From contig JAJEKV010000048.1 in assembly GCA_021234155.1 (NCBI GenBank), positions 1,271,873 through 1,335,872 on the forward strand: DNA of 64,000 nucleotides, read 5' to 3'. Below are positions 48,011 to 59,379 of the stretch, one piece after another (within the stretch, counting starts at the first letter, position 1; every line of letters begins with the position of its first letter). The notes beneath the pieces were generated by a model, which was given only the letters and a program-made list of their open reading frames with translations, had not been told where the DNA came from and ran no database searches. The DNA comes from Isoetes taiwanensis (lineage: Eukaryota > Streptophyta > Lycopodiopsida > Isoetales > Isoetaceae). Made by a program: the position numbers and the translations under genes.

Positions 48011-48295
48011 GAGGCTCAACCGCCATGTATTGTGGACGCCAAGATGGATTGAAAAGGTTGTCTCAAACGCCTCGCATTAGGGTCGATCCATGAGGTAAGT
48101 TTTGATTGTTGACCTAAGATTGCCGAAAAGGGCTTACACATGCCACCGTGGCTATGTGTGAGGTTTGTTGGTACAAAGGTGCAAAAGAAGATCTCCAAGA
48201 ATGCGGGCAAAAGATGAGGCGCCCCCAAAAATGTGCCAAAAATATGTTCCAAAGACTTCCTGCATGAAAAGAGGATTGAAAGTTGTGCTCGAAGT

Positions 48296-49265
48296 CACGC
48301 CGTGAGGGGCCATGACAATTTTGATGAACTCACGCCGTTGGGCCCTGATTTTGTTGCCGAAAGAGAAGGATGCTGCTGGACTTATGGATTGATGAAAAGT
48401 TGTGCCTCCAAAGGCATAATGCCTCAAAAATTTGACAAGAGGTCAAGAAGTCACCTTAAAAAAAAAATCACGCCAAGGGGCCGTGATCAAGGTTGCATCC
48501 AAGTGCTGAAGAATGGCCTTAGCATGCCTTTGGGCCATGTAAGGTTAAGGTATGAAAGGGGCGGAAGGTTGAATCATCCTCACGCCATTTGCTTATAAGC
48601 ACGCCATGTATAGAACGTGATAGATGGTGTAAAAAACCCTCTTCAATAGTAGAAGAAGTGGAAAATACCAAGAATGTTGCCCATCTTGAATGGCCTAAGT
48701 GCCAAGTGTCGCCATCGAGTCATTGAAGATATGTGTGTTGAATGACAAGTGCCCCGCCTTTAATCTGCGGACAATTAAAAATTTCATGCTCACCTTTATT
48801 TTTTTCTTTTTTCTTTTTTTTTTTCCAATGGTTGGGTCGCACACGGAATTGGTGCCACGCCCGTTAGGGGCCGTGGGCGCTGAAGTTGCCGTGGCCACAT
48901 CGTGATGGGTCGTGGGGTTCTGAGGACTGAAGGCCACGCCGTGATGGCCGTGGGGGCTTTGACGCCGAGGGCACGCCGTGGCGGCCATCGTTATGCCGTG
49001 GGGGCCGTGGGTGCCATGATTTCGTGGGTTTGAAGCTTGGAAGACACCCCGTGACCGCACAAAGCCCACGCTGTGAAGAGTTTGCAGACTTGAAGCCACG
49101 CCGTGATGGCCGTGGGCTTCTATGAAGGTTTGGTAGACGCACGCCTGTGAAGGTTCTGTGAAGGTTTTGCAGACTTGAAGCCACGCCCTGAGGGCCGCAG
49201 ACTTGTTTGCTTGTTTGTCTTGAAGTTCGAAGATCGGAGAAGCCACGCCGTGATGGCCATGGGCT
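48296..49265 (-). repeat. Interspersed G/C-rich motif family CACGCC(G)TGATGGCCGTGGG
   Basis: About ten variants of the motif are spread over a kilobase (near 48297, 48330, 48470, 48855, 48930, 48970, 49095, 49180 and 49245). On the minus strand it is open in all three frames, giving HGHHGVA, ITAWLL and RPSRRGF repeats, which explains the overlapping ORFs at 48695-49401. A coding role is therefore not indicated. Confidence 0.75.
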
Positions 49266-50990
49266 TGTGTTGATGCGCACTAAAAACTTGGAGAAAGATC
49301 AAACACTCGCTTGCCGGTGGTGAGACCGAAAACACCGAAGCAAGCTTATGTTGCAAAAAGGAATGGGGCAGGGCGAGTGATTTACCCCTTTCCGAAAGCA
49401 TGTCCCGCTGAAGACGAAGGGAGGCCTCCCCGCCTTGAAAGCGTAATGTGCATTACGTAAAACTGCGGTGTTGGAGCGAAGGGAGATATGACGTAAAAGT
49501 TTGTGTGTTTGGAGCCGAACCAGAAGAGGGAGCCCAAAATTGATCTTCACAATCTCGGGCTGTGGTCCGTAGATTTGACCGGTGGTGTAGTGCGGGTCGA
49601 TTTGGGGCCCCTACCGCTGATTGAAGGCCCAAATTGTGTTGACAAAGCTACAAGTGCAAAGTTTGGTGAGAGGCGCCAAAAATACCGATTTGGTGAGCTC
49701 AAGATATCAAATAAAAATTTTCGAGCCGGACTGGGGTATGCAGATCCGACTAAATGGCTTCGCTTCCAGAGAAAACCGCAATGGCATGACGATTTGCCGA
49801 AGTTTGAGGCGTAAATTTTGAAAATGGGCTATGACCACTTGAAAAACTTCAGAGCAAGCCTTTGAACAGAAAATTGCAGAGCCGCATGGGCGTAAGAGCC
49901 ATTTGCGCGCTTGTATTTGTCGATTTTGGGGCCCTGCTATTTGTTGAAGGCCCAAATGTGTTGATGATGCCGCAAAATATGGTGAAAAGTTGATGCTGGT
50001 GTGGATCCAAGTAGCCAAGGAAATAGCCCCAGAAAGCAGAGTGGGTTACTTAAAAAGAGTTTGATAGATCGAAAGTGTGTGGATCACGCCGCCGGGCGAT
50101 GCCCCGCCATGTATGGCTTCAAGAGGTTGCAAAGAGGGCTTTCTTACCACCAATGTTCGGATGCAAGGTGGAGAAGTTGAAGCAATAGACGATGTGAAAT
50201 GCCTTTTGTTGTAACAAGTCTTTGTTGTAAACCCTTACTGTAAAGCACGTGACGTGATGGATGTTTATGACCAAAGCAATGTTCTCGCTTGCAAATTGAT
50301 GCGAAAAGGAACCGATAATCCCAAATAGTGGTGCTAACAAACAAGTTGCTCTCTTAAAAAATTTGAACAAGAACTCTTCTCGCAGCAAATGCACCTACAT
50401 GATTGCAAATATTCCTTTTGTTTTTTGTTGATGCAGGTGCAATGGAAGATGTGGATTCTTTGCTGTACTGATGAAGAAGTTGGTCCGATTCGCCTGAATA
50501 TGGCTAATGCCTCGAATATTTTTCCGACTTGGTTGATGAAGCAAGGGCATGCAAGCTCCGGTGATGTTGCTTTGCTCTTGAGGAAAAGCCGGATGTACCA
50601 ATAGCCCTGATTTCGACTTTAACAAAACGGCAAAGTGCCCTGTTTGCACATACAGCAGCACCAAGGCTCAACCGAGAAAACTCGCTGCCTTGTCCATTGG
50701 GCACAAGACAACCACAGTAAATTCCACAAGAAGAGAGCTCCTTGCTTGTATACACAGAACAGAGGATATCCAAAAATAGTGTCCAGAATGAACCAAAAGT
50801 GACAAATAAGAACCTAGATTGCAAAAAATCACTTTTGCCCCCTTTTGAAATGTGGGCAAATATCACAGATCAGGATTGAGATATCAGAGATGAGGATTGA
50901 AGAAAGTGTCGATGTAGAACCATTTTTTTTGCTTGAAAACTTTTGGAGATGCTTGAAAAGAGAACAAAGTATGATCATGAGCCCAAGAAA

Positions 50991-51008
50991 CCCCGGCATG
51001 AGGCGCCA
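50991..51008 (-). other. Primer-binding site of the non-autonomous element
   Basis: The minus strand reads TGGCGCCTCATGCCGGGG, one base inside the 5' LTR. The TGGCGCC start and GCCGGGG part resemble tRNA-Asp-type primer sites of plant retrotransposons, but the middle bases differ, so the exact tRNA is not assigned. It fixes the element's orientation. Confidence 0.75.
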
Positions 51009-51009
51009 G

Positions 51010-51456
51010 TGTTGATGTTTGGGGTTCTTGGCATCACCTTGCAGCAGCAGTCCATGACTGCCGGATGCCACAGGGCTGCCACAAATGCTCATGGATCAAC
51101 AAAAGAAGATGGGAAGAAACTCCAAGAACAAGAACAAAGCAAAGAATGAACAAAACAGAATCATATTGATGCTCCAAAAGGAGGTGCTCCAAAACGTGAG
51201 CAAAAACCTAAACAATGAGAGGAAATGCTCTCTCTAAATAGTAGAGCAAAACCCTAACCCTAACTGACATCTCACCTACCACAGATCTAGGCTAAATCTG
51301 AGCCATAGATTGTGGGGTCCAATATGACAACTACATGTGGCCTATGCCACCTACCACATATGTGGGCTAAATCTGGGCCCTAGATCAAGTGGTCCAATGT
51401 GATAAATACATCTGGCCTATGCCACTCATACATATGTTTAGCCCAAAGGGCTAACA
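51010..51456 (-). repeat. 5' LTR of the non-autonomous element (447 bp)
   Basis: Plus-strand ends TGTTGATGTTTGG and AGGGCTAACA. It is next to the primer site, so it is the 5' LTR of the minus-strand element. Confidence 0.93.
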
Positions 51457-53993
51457 CTTGGGATCCCTGTCGGATACTATCACTCGTGGCATCCCGTGTA
51501 ATCTAAAGATTTCCTTTGCAAACAGCAAAGCTGTATCCAAGGCTGTATCTGTGGTGCGACATGGCAAGAAATGAGCCATCTTCGACAACTTGTCGACTAC
51601 TACCATTAAGGCATCATATCCACGGAGGGTACGTGGAAGGCCCACAATGAAATCCATGGTTATCACTTCCCATTTGGCGTTGGGCACATCCAGAGGTTGC
51701 AATTCTCCTGGAATCCTTAATTGCTCGGCCTTGGTTTGCCGACACACTTGACATTGCTTAATGTATCTGGCAATGTCCTTCTTCATACGTGGCCAATAAT
51801 AGCTAGAACGAATCTTAAAGTAAGTCTTCATGAAACCTGCATGTCCAGCTATAGGGCTGTTATGTGTATCATGGAGAATAAGCTTACGTACTCCTGAAGT
51901 CTCGGGTACACACAACTTATCTTTGTAATAAAGCAAATTGCCCTCCTTCTTATAAGAGCAGAAAGCCTCACGCTCCTTATCCGTCCGTGCCTCCTTGGCC
52001 AAACTGTTCCACACTTCACGGAATTCTGGATCCGTGGCCAAGGTCTGCTCTATTTGCTTTCCGAACTCATTGGTGAGCGTGGAAATGGCATTACAATGGG
52101 TTCGGGTTACCAAAGGATGACGTGACAACGCATCCGCGACCACATTGTGCTTGCCCGGCTTATACATAATCTCAAAATCATACTCCTCTAGAAATTCCAT
52201 CCATCTTCTCTGACGAAGGTTGAGATTTGGCTGGGTAGAAAGATAACGGAGCCTCTGGTGATCCGTATCTAGCTGAAATCTCCTACCAAGAAGGTAGTGT
52301 CTCCATATACGCAAAGCGCGCACAACTGCCAACAATTCCTGATCATGGGTGGGGTATCGCTGTTCTGTTTCATTCATCTTCTTAGAATCGTACGCAATAA
52401 CCCGCCCTTCCTGCATTAGGACTCCCCATATAGCAATTTTACTGGCATCTGTTGCTACTAACTTATCTTTCTCTGGGTCTGGCAATGTGAGGACTGGTGA
52501 TGAAGTCGAGGCATCCTTAAGTCTCTGAAAACTTGCCTGGATCTTCGTCTTCCAGTGTTCTACCCAATCCTTCACTTTCTCATGTTTGGTAAGGTCTGTG
52601 AGAGGCCCTGCAATCTTGGCAAAATCTTTGACAAACTTCCTGTAATATCCTGCCAAGCCCAAAAAACTCCTTACCTCTGAAACATTACCTGGAATAGGCC
52701 AATCCTTGACTGCCTCTATCTTTGCTGGATCTGTAGCAATTCCCTCGGCCGAAATCACATGGCCCAAATAATCCACCTTTGGTGTGGCAAACTTGCACTT
52801 AGAGAACTTTGCAAAGAGCTGGTGACGCCTCAGTTTCTGTAAGGCCATCCTAAGGTGCTTCTCATGCTCCTCAAGGGTTTTACTGTAGATGAGAATGTCG
52901 TCAAAGAAAATGACAACAAAATCATCCAAGTATTCTCGGAAGACATCATTCATCAACCGCATAAAGGTAGCGGGAGCGTTAGTCAAACCAAAAGGCATAA
53001 CTGTGAATTCATAATGCCCGTATCTAGTACGAAAGGCAGATTTATGGATGTCTTCCTCTTTAATCCTTATCTGATGATGCCCAGAGCGTAAGTCAATCTT
53101 TGAGAAGTATTTGGCCCCTTGCAATTGGTCCATAAGATCATCTGCTCTAGGTAAGGCATAGCGATTCTTAATCGTATGCTTGTTGAGCTGCCTATAGTCA
53201 ATGCACATCCTCATGGAGTCATCCTTCTTCTTAACAAAGAGAATAGGAGCACCAAAAGGTGAAACACTAGGCCGAATAAAGCCTAGGTTCAATAGCTCCT
53301 GTAGTTGCTTCTTAAGTTCCGCCAACTCAGGAGGACTCATGCGGTACGGCGCCTTGCTGGTAGGCTTAGTACCCGGTTCCAAAGCTATCTCACATTCCAC
53401 GCCTCTGAAAGGAGGAAGCTTCTGGATCTCATCTGGAAAAAGATCCTTAAATTCTCTGATAAGACTAGCAATATTCTCTGGCAATGCATCTACTATCTCC
53501 TTCTGTTTAGCATCCGACTCAATGGAGGCAAGTCTGATAACGCAAAGTATCTTATCCTTGCGTATAGCCTTATCTAACTGCCTGATAGACATGGACTGCA
53601 TAATTGGGTTTAATGGATCACCTTTAATAGTTACTCGGGCTCCACTAACTGCGTTGAAGGTCACTTCCCGTTTTTCGCAGTCTATATTGGCTTTAGCAGA
53701 TGCCAAGAACTCCATGCCAACAATAAGATCACATTTGCCGATATCCATTAGCTCGGTCCCTAATGCAACTGGTGCACCTGGCAACTGCATATTGAGGTTA
53801 ATGCGGCGGCCATTTGTATGTCTGACCTTACCACTGGCTAAGGTCACTGGTCTCGGTCTGGATCTCAAGGTCTCAAGTTTCAATACCTGGGCCATTCTGG
53901 GAGAAGCAAAATTATGGGTACTACCCGTATCCATAAGAATAACAAAAGGCTTACTGTCTACCTGGCCTATAGCAGAAATAACGGCAGGTTGAC
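51457..53993 (-). pseudogene. Chromovirus pol: protease, reverse transcriptase, RNase H, integrase N-terminal part
   Basis: Numbering from the Met at 53934: protease DTGS at 2-5 (the frame is open a little upstream, so this Met is internal); RT with Asp281 in KIDLRSG and catalytic FFDD at 343-346 (usually YVDD); RNase H with Asp496 in ATDAS, Glu533 in DQELL and Asp556/558 in LDTDH; integrase zinc finger His691, His698, Cys728, Cys731; integrase core Asp761 and Asp822. All recognised catalytic residues up to residue 824 are present over 827 uninterrupted codons. The frame ends at 51451, inside the nested element's LTR. The polyprotein would process itself, copy RNA to DNA and integrate it; here integration capacity is lost by the insertion. 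Confidence 0.95.
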
Positions 53994-54029
53994 TTTCAGC
54001 ATTCCGGTTTCAATAGCTGCAAAAATATG

Positions 54030-54910
54030 AGACGCACCGTGAATGTACTCTTGGGCCTCCTTGTCAGCAGGTGGTGAAGACTCGAGATCGTCCCAATCGA
54101 GGTCGGCCATTGCCAGCTGAGCGGTTTGTGTGACATAAGGGCAGTTCTGCATCATGTGCCCGGGCCGCATACACCTGAAACATGCCTTATCTTTGCGGAG
54201 CTGTTCTCGAGCCTCTTTGGGAATAGACTGTAAGAGGTCCCGAATTGAGCTACCCATATTATTCGGCTTGTCTGGCATGTTGAAGGTGACTTTCTTATCC
54301 TGTCGACCATACGAGTTTTGCTGAGGGGGCCCAGGACTTGGAGAACGAGGCTTATACGGCGTGTAAGGGCGAGGCTGAGAGTAGGAGGCGGACGCTGATA
54401 CTGGTTTTTTGGTATGTCCTCCTCGAGGCTCAATGCCTTAGCCTCGGCCTACCAGAATCGATTTCGGTCTATGGCCTTAACCATTCTTTTAATTGATGGG
54501 GCCAACCCTTCAATATATCCTTCCACTGCCCTCTTTTAATTGATGGGCCAACCCTTCAATATATCCTTCCACTGCCCTCTTCTCATTCATACCCGGCACA
54601 TATAGCCTCAAGCGCATGAACTCACAAGATAGGCTTGAACTGACATGCTCTTCTGCTCCAACCTATAGAAAGTCTGTATCTGTTGGCACTTGTGTGCACG
54701 AGGCACATAGTGTGACTTAAAAGCCTTTGCAAACTTCTTAAACTTGCACCTGCTCCCGCCCAAATGCTTTGCCCTAGCATAACCCTTCCACCAAATTTCG
54801 GCTGCACCGATCAGATCCTTCTGGCCATACCATATGATTTTCCAAATTCTTTTCATCTCGCTTCTAACCAAGATTCCGTGATAAGGCCTCCCCCGATTTC
54901 CCATCAAACC
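54030..54910 (-). pseudogene. Chromovirus gag remnant with CCHC zinc knuckle
   Basis: Minus-strand frames at 54608-54907 and 53967-54278. The first contains the retrotransposon gag core: AEIWWKGYARAKHLGG, then FAKAFKSHYVPRAHK and FYRLEQKSMSVQAYL. The second contains the zinc knuckle CFRCMRPGHMMQNC (54141-54182), spacing C-x2-C-x4-H-x4-C. A short near-duplicate around 54490-54580 (CTTCAATATATCCTTCCACTG twice) and frame changes separate the two. Gag would form the virus-like particle and bind element RNA. Confidence 0.85.
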
Positions 54911-56080
54911 GGGCTAATTTCCTGTTCTTCCATATGCCGGTAATAGCCGCGGTCCACGGTCTTGCGGTACTCCTTATCCTTCCTAGCATGGTGATCGGAC
55001 GGCCACGATGATGCCAAGATTCGTGAGGTGTTTGGCCTCAGGAAGACGCGGCACTCTCGCTAGAAGGGCTTCTACGCCGCTAGCATGGTGTGTCTTCGTG
55101 CGTGCACGCGCCGGTGCCAAGGCGGGTGGTCGCAAGGTGGTGGGGGGCTCGGCGGTAATGGCGTAGCTCCAAACCATTCTCGTGTGTGTGTGGGCTATGG
55201 AGGATTTGTATTCAACACATAGGCTTGAAGTTCTACCAAACCGCCTCTTCATCAAAAGGAGCTCTTGCTCGTGGGTCAATCTGCCAAAGATCCTGAGGGG
55301 TATGCCAAAGCAGCATTACGCATAACCGCCTATATATACATAAGAACGTAAGCGCTTTTTAGTAATATACAAGGTGTAAAGATTTATAATTATTAAAATC
55401 ATATCTAAGAACTAGGTCCCGCGATCATCCTCCATAGGCATATCCTACTGTGGGGGCGGTCGATAGCTGCTAAAGCAAGCGCAGAGGGCTTATTACCGTA
55501 AGTATGGTTAGGGTTTAGGGTAGAAACAAGGTACAAGTCGAGGTCGGCTATGGCGGCCTTGGAGCTCAAACCGCGGCTATGGCTGAAGGTAGGCTTACCA
55601 AAGAAAGACACTTAAAAAGAAACACAAATTTGAAACTAATTTAAAAAAAAAAAAAAAAAAACGGACGGACAGATTTTTATATGGGGCGGATCAGATATGG
55701 GCGCCGGGTCAAGTTATACGCTCATAACTTCAAGCAGTGCCCATCTTGGTTTCTAGCCTTGGGGTCGCCATTTGAACCTCGGGAAACGTGCCCCCTAGGG
55801 TATTTGGGATGTGCCCGAGTCGTTGGAGCCATTTTCGCCTTCATCCGAGCTACCTATAAAAAGTTATGGCCCATCTAAACCTGGGTCCTCCAACTACACC
55901 TTTTTCCCTCCAAAATCACCCTAAACCTCCTAAATCTCAAACAACTTATTACATCAACCTAGCACAAGAGTAAATCACCGAAAAGTTAGGCAGCCCAACT
56001 AGCTTAAACTCCCACTCAACTACCGAACTAACGGGTTAAAGATTTGGTCAGTGCTATGATTTCGGTCAGCCAAAATCACG
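54911..56080 (-). other. Chromovirus leader region and gag 5' part
   Basis: Lies between the primer site and recognisable gag. It has an A-run near 55643-55661 and no clear motif. The first gag codons are probably here but cannot be fixed because of frame breaks. Confidence 0.5.
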
Positions 56081-56092
56081 GCTCTGATACCA
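56081..56092 (-). other. tRNA-iMet primer-binding site of the chromovirus
   Basis: The minus strand reads TGGTATCAGAGC one base inside the 5' LTR. This is the classic complement of the initiator-Met tRNA 3' end used by many plant Ty3/gypsy and Ty1/copia elements. Confidence 0.92.
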
Positions 56093-56093
56093 C

Positions 56094-57638
56094 TGTGACG
56101 CTCCCTGAACATATACGGCACTCCGGACGTATACATACGGGGACTTCCCCCTGCCATGACAACTCGCCATGAGCAGGGCCCTCCGTCTAACCAGACCATC
56201 CATAGAAAGATGCCCGGATGAAGGACACAGAGGTGTCATTCGGCCCACGCCTTCAATGGGACTCCTACGTCGCGGAAGCATGCATACAAGGTTAGCATAC
56301 ATCATAATCATATCATAAATAACCACCACGAAGGGTGGCACATCCATCCAACTGATAATAACAGAGAGGATACATCTAATGCTAAGGAAAACACCCCAAA
56401 CCCAAGGTTCTACCTCGGCTCAGACTCCAATGAGGATCGACTGACGGCTAGGTCTCAGGAGATCAGCAGACAGAATCTTGGCATGGCGTTGGCTGACATA
56501 GAATATCGGCTAGGGTTGTCCACTCCATCCGCCCCTCCTGTGCACACTTTGCAGATGAGCTGAATCAAGCTATGGCGCCATTGTAGCCTTCCGGAGACGC
56601 AATCCCAAGGCATCACCCTTCGGGACTACTCCGGGTTACATCTCCCCGGTCCGATGAGGCAGGTCAGAGAAGTGTCCCTTCCCAAGGTCGCAGTGATTCC
56701 ATGGGTGAGCTAGAGAATACGTGCCGCATCAGCGACCCCCGCATACGTACCCGACCTACTCCCCTAACTTTATCTTCAAAGTACAGGATGGTCACACCAC
56801 TGTATCCAGGGAGTGTCAGACCCATACCCGGCCTAGTTCACTGGCTGGCTATTAGGCCTAGCTCATTGAAGGAGTCCCCGTAGCCTTTTATGCTAAGGCG
56901 AGACCCCACCCCACACTTCATCACTTTGGCCCCTTATCTGGTGCTTCAATCATGCCATAGATTCCACAGCTCGATGGGGTCTTGTGCACAGGCCGCAATT
57001 ATTGGGTACTACGGGAGCTACTAGGAGCATACTAATGAACATAGGTTGCAGAGGTCTCTACCCCCCTTAATCCCTGCTTTCTGGAAGAACTAACAGAGAT
57101 ACTACCAAAAATACATCTATCCATCCATCACAGAGCATAATCAATAATTGAGAACAGTTCTAACTATCAAACAAGGGTTAATCATCATCAAGGACAAGCA
57201 AAGAAGCCTGACAGAGGCGCTGGCCCTAGAAATATCAAACTAATCTATCTACTAACCCGAATTCCGGCTGGAACCATTGTCATGTGGGATCTCCATCTTC
57301 AAGCAGCCTGGGCGCCCAGCAGCTCCTCTCCCTGGATTCAATTTGGGGCAAATTGGGATTGGGATCCAATTTGCTGCCCCAAATTAGCAGTTTCCTACTG
57401 GCCAATCGAGTTTGGCCAGGTGTCCTCTTCCTAATTAATTAATTAGCCTAACTTAATTAGCTTAATTAAGTTAATTAGATAATTATTCCTTAATTATAGG
57501 TAATTAACCCCTTATTAATTTAGCATAGCTAAATTAATCCCTTGTGGTTAGTCTACATACCCCCATGATGGCGTATCCTTGGCCCGTAACGTGTCAGCAT
57601 AGTTATACATACACCGTATAACTATGTGGAACGTCACA
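56094..57638 (-). repeat. 5' LTR of the chromovirus (1545 bp)
   Basis: Plus-strand ends TGTGACGCTCCC and GGAACGTCACA; near-identical to 43914-45439. It lies next to the primer site, so it is the 5' LTR of the minus-strand element. The target duplication TTTCC follows at 57639-57643. Confidence 0.95.
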
Positions 57639-58580
57639 TTTCCTTTAGATCCTACGAAGGTTCCCTTAGGTTCTTCAAGATTCCATCAAGATTCCATCAA
57701 GACTCCCCAAGAATCTCAAAGATTCTACAAAGATTCCTCTAGATTCTCCAAGATTCTCTCAAGATTCCCATAAATTCCCCAAGCTTCTATGTAGATTCTC
57801 CTAGATTCTAAGATTCCCCTAGAATTTCAAATATTCTATGAACATTCCCTTCGATTCCCTTAGATCCTCTCGAGATTCCCCTAGATTTCTAAAGATTGCC
57901 CAAAAATTCACCTAGATTCCCCATGATTCTATGTAGATTCTCTTGGGTTCCCTTAGATTCTATAAAGATTCCTCTACGTTCTCAAAGATTTCAAGAAGGT
58001 TCCCCTAGATTTCTAAGGATTTTATGAAGATTCCTTAATATTCCCTTAGATCTTATGAACATTCTTTCGGTCCTCCAAAATTCCATCAAGATTTGCGTAG
58101 AATCTAAAAGATTCTATTGATTCCTCTAGATTCTCAAAAATTCTATGTAGATTCTCCTAGATTCTCGAAGATCCTATCAAGGTTCCCCTAGATTCTGAAT
58201 ATTCTATGAAGATTCCCTAGATTTCCATAAATTCTCTCGAGATTCCCATAGACCCTCAAAGATTGTCCTAAGATTCACCTAGATTCCCCACAATTCTATG
58301 TAGATTCCCTTAGATCCTATGAAGATTTCTATAGGTCCTCAAAGATTCCATCAAGATTCCCCTAAATTCTTAAAGATTCCATCAGGAATCCCCAACATTT
58401 CGAAATATTCTCTCAAGATTCACATAGATTCCCCAAGATTCTATGTAGATTCTTCTAGATTCTCTAAGATACTATCAAGATTCCCCTAGATTCTCAAATA
58501 TTCTATGAGATTCCCTAGATTCCTATAGATCCTCTTGAGATTCCCACAGTCCCTAAGGTTCTCCAAGTATCTTTGAAGAT
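57639..58580 (+). repeat. GATTC minisatellite, right part
   Basis: Continues the degenerate AGATTCYCYT array of 43480-43913 after the chromovirus. Together the array spans about 1.37 kb. It contains recurrent phrases such as TCTATGTAGATTCTCCTAGA and ATCAAGATTCCCCTAGATTC. Confidence 0.9.
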
Positions 58581-59085
58581 GATTAGAAAAAAGAAGCTTC
58601 TTGGAAAGTCCACTCATAAATGCTTTGCCACCTCTCCTTTTATTAATGAGAGTGTCACCTCATCTCTTAAAAAAACAACGCAATTTAATATAAAAACTTA
58701 ATGGCTAGGATTTATTCTCACCTTTTGATCTAACGGTTAGAATTTACTACACCAAATCAATTTTTGGGCACCTTCCTGACAAAATTCAAGGGCTAGGATT
58801 TCTCATTCCCTTTTCATCCGACGGCTTAGAGACATGGTGCATGTTTACCAACAAGGGGAGTGCTCAAGATGGATCTACGTGGCAATCGCCTTAGCCACGA
58901 TCTCGTGATCCGATGCCCCAAATAGTGACACCTCAAATACTGGACCACTGGATAAGGATGGAGCTTAAGTGGTGGTTCAATTCGGGCCGTCGATCTCTGG
59001 ATGGCCGAGATGATGCTAACGCCACCTCAAAACAATGGAACACTGGATACAAGGGGGTATGAGATATTAAGATAAAAAAAAATAA
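58581..59085. other. Anonymous stretch, no gene recognised
   Basis: AT-rich flank of the minisatellite without motif. The minus ORF at 58933-59115 has no recognisable feature. Confidence 0.4.
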
Positions 59086-59260
59086 TGACGTTAACTCACT
59101 GGTTATATTGGTCAAAATAGTCTTATTAGGGCATTGGGTTATTTTGGTAGAGGTTCGAGCCCTCGTACTTCATATTCTAAAACCTTAGGTGAGACCGTAT
59201 AAAGGTTGAATATTCCATTAACACCGTAGGCAAACTCGTATTTCATGTTTCAAAATCATA
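59086..59260 (+). repeat. tRNA-like SINE-type repeat, copy 1
   Basis: AACTCACTGGTTATATTGG resembles a pol III A box, and GAGGTTCGAGCCCTCG (59149-59164) is a perfect B box with a T-arm-like stem. The spacing of about 50 bases matches a tRNA. The copies at 59555 and 61880 share the same body (TATTCTAAAA.CTTAGG, GAGGTTGAATATTCCATTAA). Confidence 0.6.
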
Positions 59261-59379
59261 CGCGCCCCAATCCTAAATGATTATATGTGAAAGGAAGGGT
59301 GCACAGAGGCTTCAACGTATGGCCTGGTCCATAGGATCGACGGAACCGACGACTGTGGTAGTCCATGGTATACCTTGTC

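Larger units (their letters stand above)
46995..51456 (-). mobile_element. Non-autonomous LTR retrotransposon (LARD-like), nested in the integrase
   Basis: 4462 bp with 446-447 bp LTRs and a 3.57 kb interior that has no gag, protease, RT or integrase motif in any frame. On the minus strand it has a primer site starting TGGCGCC just inside the 5' LTR and a polypurine tract (GGTGGGGGAG) just before the 3' LTR. A 5 bp duplication, CTTGG, flanks it. The interior is built largely of G/C-rich repeats listed separately. It must have been moved by enzymes from another element; which one is unknown. Confidence 0.92.
43914..57638 (-). mobile_element. Complete Ty3/gypsy chromovirus, minus strand, carrying a nested insertion
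   Basis: 13,725 bp between LTR ends, about 9.26 kb without the nested element. Minus-strand order: 5' LTR (56094-57638), primer site, gag, CCHC knuckle, protease, RT, RNase H, integrase, chromodomain, polypurine tract, 3' LTR (43914-45439). A 5 bp duplication, TTTCC, flanks it. gag and the C-terminal integrase are broken by frame changes, and the integrase is split by the element at 46995-51456, so it is not autonomous as read. The two LTRs are highly similar, with differences concentrated at CHG-type sites, so insertion age estimated from raw divergence would be inflated. Confidence 0.96.

Noticed and set aside
48695-49401. Minus-strand ORFs with HGHHGVA/RPSRRGF repeats
   Set aside because: The repeats arise from a DNA motif open in all three frames; no single frame is favoured.
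53201-53992. 263-codon plus-strand ORF
   Set aside because: It is the antisense shadow of the intact protease-RT frame; the real motifs are on the minus strand.
43480-58580. CRISPR-like or regulatory array in the GATTC repeats
   Set aside because: Units are contiguous and degenerate with no unique spacers; this is a minisatellite in plant DNA.
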